Shown here: positions 54,331-64,000 of the stretch, piece by piece | Layout of the letters: each line of letters opens with the position of its first letter | Position numbering within the stretch: the stretch's first letter is position 1 | Origin: Echiichthys vipera | Lineage: Eukaryota > Chordata > Actinopteri > Perciformes > Trachinidae | Direction: 5' to 3' | NCBI GenBank assembly: GCA_963691815.1 | Contig: OY829669.1 | Coordinates: forward strand, 681,019 to 745,018 | DNA: 64,000 bases | Notes under the pieces: generated by a model | Told to the model about the DNA's origin: nothing | What the model saw: only the letters and a program-made list of their open reading frames with translations | Database searches by the model: none | Translations under genes and position numbers: made by a program

Positions 54331-57300
54331 CATATATATTTCCACACACACTTATATATATACTGTATATTACCACACACACTTCCATATATATTACCAC
54401 ACACACTTCTATATATATTACCACACACGCTTCCATATATATTACCACACACACTTATATATATATTACCACACACACTTCCATATATATTACCACACAC
54501 ACTTCTATATATATTACCACACACACTTCCATATATATTACCACACACACTTCCATATATATTACCACACACACTTATATATATATTACCACACACACTT
54601 CCATATATATTACCACACACACTTTCACACACACTTCCATATATATTACCACACACGCTTCCATATATATTACCACACACACTTCCATATATATTACCAC
54701 ACACACTTCCATATACAGTATATTACCACACACACTTATATATATATTACCACACACACTTCCACACACACTTCCATATATATTACCACACACACTACCA
54801 TATATATTACCACACACACTTCCATATATATTACCACACACACTTCCATATATATTACCACACACACTTCCATATATATTACCACACACACTTCCATATA
54901 TATTACCACACACACTTCCATATATATTACCACACACACTTCCATATATATTACCACACACACTTCCATATATATTACCACACACACTTCCATATATATT
55001 ACCACACACACTTCCATATATATTTCCACACACACTTATATATATATATTACCACACACACTTCCATATATATTACCACACACACTTCCATAGATATTAC
55101 CACACACACTTCCATATATGTTACCACACACACTTATATATATATTACCACACACACTTCCATATATATTACCACACACACTTCCATAGATATTACCACA
55201 CACACTTCCATATATATTACCACACACACACTTCCATATTTATTACCACACTCACTTCCATATATATTACCACACACACTTCCATATATATTATCACACA
55301 CACTTCTATATATATAACCACACACACTTCCATATATATTACCACACACACTTCCATATATATTACCACACACACTTCCATATATATTACCACACACACT
55401 TCCATATATATTACCACACTCACTTCCATATATATTACCACACACACTTCCTTATATATTACCACACACACTTCCATATATATTACCACACAAACTTCCA
55501 TATATATTTCCACACACACTTCCATATATATTACCACACACACTTCCATATATATTACCACACACACTTCCATATATATTTCCACACACACTTATATATA
55601 TATATTACCACACACACTTCCATATATATTACCACACACACTTCCATAGATATTACCACACACACTTCCATATATGTTACCACACACACTTATATATATA
55701 TTACCACACACACTTCCATATATATTACCACACACACTTCCATATATGTTACCACACACACTTATATATATATTACCACACACACTTCCATATATATTAC
55801 CACACACACTTCCATATATATTACCACACAAAATTCTATATATATTACCACACACACTTCCATATATATTACCACACACACTTCCATATATATTACCACA
55901 CACACTTCTATATATATAACCACACACACTTCCATATATATTACCACACACACTTCCATATATATTACCACACACACTTCCATATATATTACCACACACA
56001 TACTTCCATATATATTACCACACACACTTCCATATATATTACCACACACACTTCCATATATATTACCACACACACACTTCCATATTTATTACCACACACA
56101 CTTCCATATATATTACCACACACACTTCCATATATATTATCACACACACTTCTATACATATAACCACACACACTTCCATATATATTACCACACACACTTC
56201 CATATATATTACCACACACACTTCCATATATATTACCACACACACTTCCATATATATTACCACACTCACTTCCATATATATTACCACACACACTTCCTTA
56301 TATATTACCACACACACTTCCATATATATTACCACACAAACTTCCATATATATTTCCACACACACTTCCATATATATTACCACACACACTTCCATATATA
56401 TTACCACACACACTTCCATATATATTTCCACACACACTTATATATATATATTACCACACACACTTCCATATATATTACCACACACACTTCCATAGATATT
56501 ACCACACACACTTCCATATATGTTACCACACACACTTATATATATATTACCACACACACTTCCATATATATTACCACACACACTTCCATATATGTTACCA
56601 CACACACTTATATATATATTACCACACACACTTCCATATATATTACCACACACACTTCCATATATATTACCACACACACTTCCATATATATTACCACACA
56701 CACTTCCTTAGATATTACCACACACACTTCCTTATATATTACCACACACACTTCCATATATATTACCCCACACACTTCCATATATATTACCACACACACT
56801 TCTATATATATATTACCACACACACTTCCATATATATTACCACACACACTTCCATATATATTACCACACAAAATTCTATATATATTACCACACACACTTC
56901 CATATATATTACCACACACACTTCCATATATATTACCACACACACTTCTATATATATAACCACACACACTTCCATATATATTACCACACACACTTCCATA
57001 TATATTACCACACACACTTCCATATATATTACCACACACACACTTCCATATATATTACCACACACACTTCCATATATATTACCACACACACTTCCATAAA
57101 TATTACCACACACACACTTCCATATTTATTACCACACACACTTCCATATATATTACCACACACACTTCCATATATATTATCACACACACTTCTATATATA
57201 TAACCACACACACTTCCATATATATTACCACACACACTTCCATATATATTACCACACACACTTCTATATATATAACCACACACACTTCCATATATATTAC

Positions 57301-60300
57301 CACACACACTTCCATATATATTACCACACACACTTCCATATATATTACCACACACACACTTCCATATATATTACCACACACACTTCCTTATATATTACCA
57401 CACACACTTCCATATATATTACCACACAAACTTCCATATATATTTCCACACACACTTCCATATATATTACCACACACACTTCCATATATATTACCACACA
57501 CACTTCCATATATATTTCCACCCACATTTATATATATATTACCACACACACTTCCATATATATTACCACACACACTTCCATAGATATTACCACACACACT
57601 TCCATATATGTTACCACACACACTTATATATATATTACCACACACACTTCCATATATATTACCACACACACTTCCATATATGTTACCACACACACTTATA
57701 TATATATTACCACACACACTTCCATATATATTACCACACACACTTCCATATATATTACCACACACACTTCCATATATATTACCACACACACTTCCATATA
57801 TATTACCACACACACTTCCTTATATATTACCACACACACTTCCTTATATATTACCACACACACTTCCATATATATTACCACACTCACTTCCATATATATT
57901 ACCACACACACTTCCATATATATTACCACACACACTTCCATATATATTACCACACACACTTCCATATATATTTCCACACACACTTATATATATATATTAC
58001 CACACACACTTCCATATATATTACCACACACACTTCTATATATATTACCACACACACTTCCATATATATTACCCCAGACACTTCCATATATATTACCACA
58101 CACACTTCTATATATATATTACCACACACACTTCCATATATATTACCACACACACTTCCATATATATTACCACACACACTTCCATATATATTACCACACA
58201 CACACTTCCATATATATATTACCACACACACTTCCATATATATTACCACACACACTTCTATATATATTACCACACACACTTCCATATATATTACCACACA
58301 CACTTCCATATATATTACCACACACACTTCCATATATATTACCACACACACTTCCATATATATTACCACACACACTTCTATATATATAAACACACACACT
58401 TCCATATATATTACCACACACACTTCCATATATATTACCACACACACTTCCATATATATTACCACACACACACTTCCATATATATTACCACACACACTTC
58501 CTTATATATTACCACACACACTTCCATATATATTACCACACACACTTCCATATATATTACCACACACACTTCCATATATATTACCACACTCACTTCCATA
58601 TATATTACCACACAAACTTCCATATATATTTCCACACACACTTCCATATATATTACCACACACACTTCCATATATATTACCACACACACTTCCATATATA
58701 TTACCACACACACTTCCATATATATTTCCACACACACTTATATATATATATTACCACACACACTTCCATATATATTACCACACACACTTCCATAGATATT
58801 ACCACACACACTTCCATATATGTTACCACACACACTTATATATATATTACCACACACACTTCCATATATATTACCACACACACTTCCATATATGTTACCA
58901 CACACACTTATATATATATTACCACACACACTTCCATATATATTACCACACACACTTCCATATATATTACCACACACACTTCCTTATATATTACCACACA
59001 CACTTCCTTATATATTACCATACACACTTCCATATATATTACCACACTCACTTCCATATATATTACCACACACACTTCCATATATATTACCACACACACT
59101 TCCATATATATTACCACACACACTTCCATATATATTTCCACACACACTTATATATATATATTACCACACACACTTCCATATATATTACCACACACACTTC
59201 TATATATATTACCACACACACTTCCATATATATTACCACACACACTTCCATTTATATATTACCACACACACTTCCATATATATTACCACACACACTTCCA
59301 TATATATTACCACAAACACTTCCATATATATTACCACACACACTTCCATATATATTACCACACACACTTCCATATATATTACCACACACACTTCCATATA
59401 ATTTACCACACACACTTATATATATATTACCACACACACTTCCATATATATTACCACACACACTTCCATATATATTACCACACACACTTCCATATATGTT
59501 ACAACACACACTTATATATATATTACCACACACACTTCCATATATATTACCACACACAATTATATATATATTACCACACACACTTCCATATATGTTACCA
59601 CACACACTTCCATATATATTACCACACACACTTCCATAAATATTACCACACACACTTCCATATATATTACCACACATACTTCCATATATATTACCACACA
59701 CACTTCCATATATATTACCACACACACTTCCATATATGTTACCACACACACTTATATATATATATTACCACACACACTTATATATATTACCACACACACT
59801 TCCATATATATTACCACACACACTTATATATATATTACCACACACACTTCCATATATGTTACCACACACACTTATATATATATTACCACAAACACTTATA
59901 TATATTACCACACACACTTCCATATATATTACCACTCACACTTCCATATATATTACCACACACACTTCCATATATATTACCACACTCACTTCCATATATA
60001 TTACCACACACACTTCCATATATATTACCACACACACTTCTATATATATAAACACACACACTTCCATATATATTACCACACACACTTCCATATATATTAC
60101 CACACACACTTCCATATATATTACCACACACACACTTCCATATATATTACCACACACACTTCCTTATATATTACCACACACACTTCCATATATATTACCA
60201 CACACACTTCCATATATATTACCACACACACTTCCATATATATTACCACACTCACTTCCATATATATTACCACACAAACTTCCATATATATTTCCACACA

Positions 60301-63300
60301 CACTTCCATATATATTACCACACACACTTCCATATATATTACCACACACACTTCCATATATATTACCACACACACTTCCATATATATTTCCACACACACT
60401 TATATATATATATTACCACACACACTTCCATATATATTACCACACACACTTCCATAGATATTACCACACACACTTCCATATATGTTACCACACACACTTA
60501 TATATATATTACCACACACACTTCCATATATATTACCACACACACTTCCATATATGTTACCACACACACTTATATATATATTACCACACACACTTCCATA
60601 TATATTACCACACACACTTCCATATATATTACCACACACACTTCCATATATATTACCACACTCACTTCCATATATATTACCACACACACTTCCATATATA
60701 TTACCACACACACTTCTATATATATAAACACACACACTTCCATATATATTACCACACACACTTCCATATATATTACCACACACACTTCCATATATATTAC
60801 CACACACACACTTCCATATATATTACCACACACACTTCCTTATATATTACCACACACACTTCCATATATATTACCACACACACTTCCATATATATTACCA
60901 CACACACTTCCATATATATTACCACACTCACTTCCATATATATTACCACACAAACTTCCATATATATTTCCACACACACTTCCATATATATTACCACACA
61001 CACTTCCATATATATTACCACACACACTTCCATATATATTACCACACACACTTCCATATATATTTCCACACACACTTATATATATATATTACCACACACA
61101 CTTCCATATATATTACCACACACACTTCCATAGATATTACCACACACACTTCCATATATGTTACAACACACACTTATATATATATTACCACACACACTTC
61201 CATATATATTACCACACACAATTATATATATATTACCACACACACTTCCATATATTTTACCACACACACTTCCATATATATTACCACACACACTTCCATA
61301 AATATTACCACACACACTTCCATATATATTACCACACATACTTCCATATATATTACCACACACACTTCCATATATATTACCACACACACTTCCATATATG
61401 TTACCACACACACTTATATATATATATTACCACACACACTTATATATATTACCACACACACTTCCATATATATTACCACACACACTTATATATATATTAC
61501 CACACACACTTCCATATATGTTACCACACACACTTATATATATATTACCACAAACACTTATATATATTACCACACACACTTCCATATATATTACCACACA
61601 CACTTCCATATATATTACCACACACACTTCCATATATATTACCACACTCACTTCCATATATATTACCACACACACTTCCATATATATTACCACACACACT
61701 TCTATATATATAAACACACACACTTCCATATATATTACCACACACACTTCCATATATATTACCACACACACTTCCATATATATTACCACACACACACTTC
61801 CATATATATTACCACACACACTTCCTTATATATTACCACACACACTTCCATATATATTACCACACACACTTCCATATATATTACCACACACACTTCCATA
61901 TATATTACCACACTCACTTCCATATATATTACCACACAAACTTCCATATATATTTCCACACACACTTCCATATATATTACCACACACACTTCCATATATA
62001 TTACCACACACACTTCCATATATATTACCACACACACTTCCATATATATTTCCACACACACTTATATATATATATTACCACACACACTTCCATATATATT
62101 ACCACACACACTTCCATAGATATTACCACACACACTTCCATATATGTTACCACACACACTTATATATATATTACCACACACACTTCCATATATATTACCA
62201 CACACACTTCCATATATGTTACCACACACACTTATATATATATTACCACACACACTTCCATATATATTACCACACACACTTCCATATATATTACCACACA
62301 CACTTCCATATATATTACCACACTCACTTCCATATATATTACCACACACACTTCCATATATATTACCACACACACTTCTATATATATAAACACACACACT
62401 TCCATATATATTACCACACACACTTCCATATATATTACCACACACACTTCCATATATATTACCACACACACACTTCCATATATATTACCACACACACTTC
62501 CTTATATATTACCACACACACTTCCATATATATTACCACACACACTTCCATATATATTACCACACACACTTCCATATATATTACCACACTCACTTCCATA
62601 TATATTACCACACAAACTTCCATATATATTTCCACACACACTTCCATATATATTACCACACACACTTCCATATATATTACCACACACACTTCCATATATA
62701 TTACCACACACACTTCCATATATATTTCCACACACACTTATATATATATATTACCACACACACTTCCATATATATTACCACACACACTTCCATAGATATT
62801 ACCACACACACTTCCATATATGTTACCACACACACTTATATATATATTACCACACACACTTCCATATATATTACCACACACACTTCCATATATGTTACCA
62901 CACACACTTATATATATATTACCACACACACTTCCATATATATTACCACACACACTTCCATATATATTACCACACACACTTCCTTATATATTACCACACA
63001 CACTTCCTTATATATTACCATACACACTTCCATATATATTACCACACTCACTTCCATATATATTACCACACACACTTCCATATATATTACCACACACACT
63101 TCCATATATATTACCACACACACTTCCATATATATTTCCACACACACTTATATATATATATTACCACACACACTTCCATATATATTACCACACACACTTC
63201 TATATATATTACCACACACACTTCCATATATATTACCACACACACTTCCATTTATATATTACCACACACACTTCCATATATATTAAAACACACACTTCCA

Positions 63301-64000
63301 TATATATTACCACACACACTTCCATATATATTACCACACACACTTCCATATATATTACCACACACACTTCCATATAATTTACCACACACACTTATATATA
63401 TATTACCACACACACTTCCATATATATTACCACACACACTTCCATATATATTACCACACACACTTCCATATATGTTACAACACACACTTATATATATATT
63501 ACCACACACACTTCCATATATATTACCACACACAATTATATATATATTACCACACACACTTCCATATATGTTACCACACACACTTCCATATATATTACCA
63601 CACACACTTCCATAAATATTACCACACACACTTCCATATATATTACCACACATACTTCCATATATATTACCACACACACTTCCATATATATTACCACACA
63701 CACTTCCATATATGTTACCACACACACTTATATATATATATTACCACACACACTTATATATATTACCACACACACTTCCATATATATTACCACACACACT
63801 TATATATATATTACCACACACACTTCCATATATGTTACCACACACACTTATATATATATTACCACACACACTTATATATATTACCACACACACTTCCATA
63901 TATATTACCACACACACTTCCATATATATTACCACACACACTTCCATATATATTACCACACTCACTTCCATATATATTACCACACACACTTCCATATATA
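54331..64000. repeat. 24-bp AT/CA satellite, right block, running off the window
   Basis: At least 9.7 kb of the same 24-bp unit as the left block. A clear higher-order repeat of 1662 bp is visible: CACACATACT at 59671 recurs at 61333, and the intervening variants recur in the same order. A further copy of the marker lies at 63647, 2314 bp on. The interrupter ACTGTATATT at 54362 matches one at 47711 in the left block, so the two flanks of the 12-bp block are related. The array continues beyond 64000. Confidence 0.97.

Noticed and set aside
50887..54704. Cys/Val/Lys/Trp-rich reverse frames of 896 and 1255 codons that look like keratin-associated or antifreeze-like repeats
   Set aside because: They are the reverse reading of the same satellite and overlap open forward frames. 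No signal peptide or unique part is present.
47447..55317. Open frames of up to about 2,500 codons in several forward frames of the satellite
   Set aside because: The 24- and 12-bp units are multiples of three and contain no stop in those frames, so several frames on both strands stay open at once. Composition is purely periodic and there is no start context or domain.
42961..64000. CRISPR array
   Set aside because: The repeats are contiguous without unique spacers, there are no cas genes, and the DNA is vertebrate.

Overview
This window is nuclear DNA from a vertebrate, almost certainly a teleost fish. I find no host protein-coding gene, rRNA gene or free-standing tRNA gene. The evidence for a fish is the mix of decayed retroelements: L2/CR1-type LINEs, RTE-type LINE fragments with an FADDVVLM box, a LINE ending in a restriction-like endonuclease, a tRNA-derived SINE, a Ty3/gypsy element, a Ty1/copia-like integrase, and a retrovirus-like provirus primed by tRNA-Leu. 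Everything that codes, or once coded, is mobile-element protein, and nearly all of it is broken. Family names below the clade level are from memory of motifs and need a database search. Layout: 1-6.1 kb is a mosaic of LINE fragments in both orientations, including a LINE nested inside another LINE (3054-4216). From 6.1 to 10.36 kb lies a reverse-strand Ty3/gypsy element with only one LTR. From 10.36 to 13.37 kb the LINE mosaic resumes. From 13.37 to 31.8 kb, three arrays of a ~10-bp T-rich unit (A 13373-17486, B 18090-19350, C 25375-27525) alternate with copies of a ~250-300-bp module (called M here), L2-type LINE blocks and a solo LTR. Two ~3.5-kb blocks inside this stretch are a segmental duplication that shares one SINE insertion. 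From 31.8 to 36.08 kb are more RTE/L2 mosaics and a copia-like integrase fragment. From 36.08 to 42.88 kb is a provirus with both LTRs, primer-binding site, gag, damaged protease, RT and RNase H, but no integrase core and almost no env. From 42.88 kb to the window end is at least 21.1 kb of satellite: a 24-bp AT/CA unit flanking a 3.8-kb block of a related 12-bp unit, with higher-order repeats. The very long open frames in the arrays (up to about 2,500 codons) exist because the units are multiples of three (24, 12) or cycle through 30 bp (10) and lack stop codons. I do not regard them as genes. The picture fits heterochromatin, for example pericentromeric, subtelomeric or a non-recombining chromosome region: nested insertions, inversion-type mosaics and array expansion at repeated sites. 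The most interesting structures are the three decamer arrays that expanded at matching positions in copies of one composite element, two of them ending in an inverted (A-rich) stretch of the same motif; the compound satellite; and the provirus whose right LTR runs straight into satellite without a matching target duplication.
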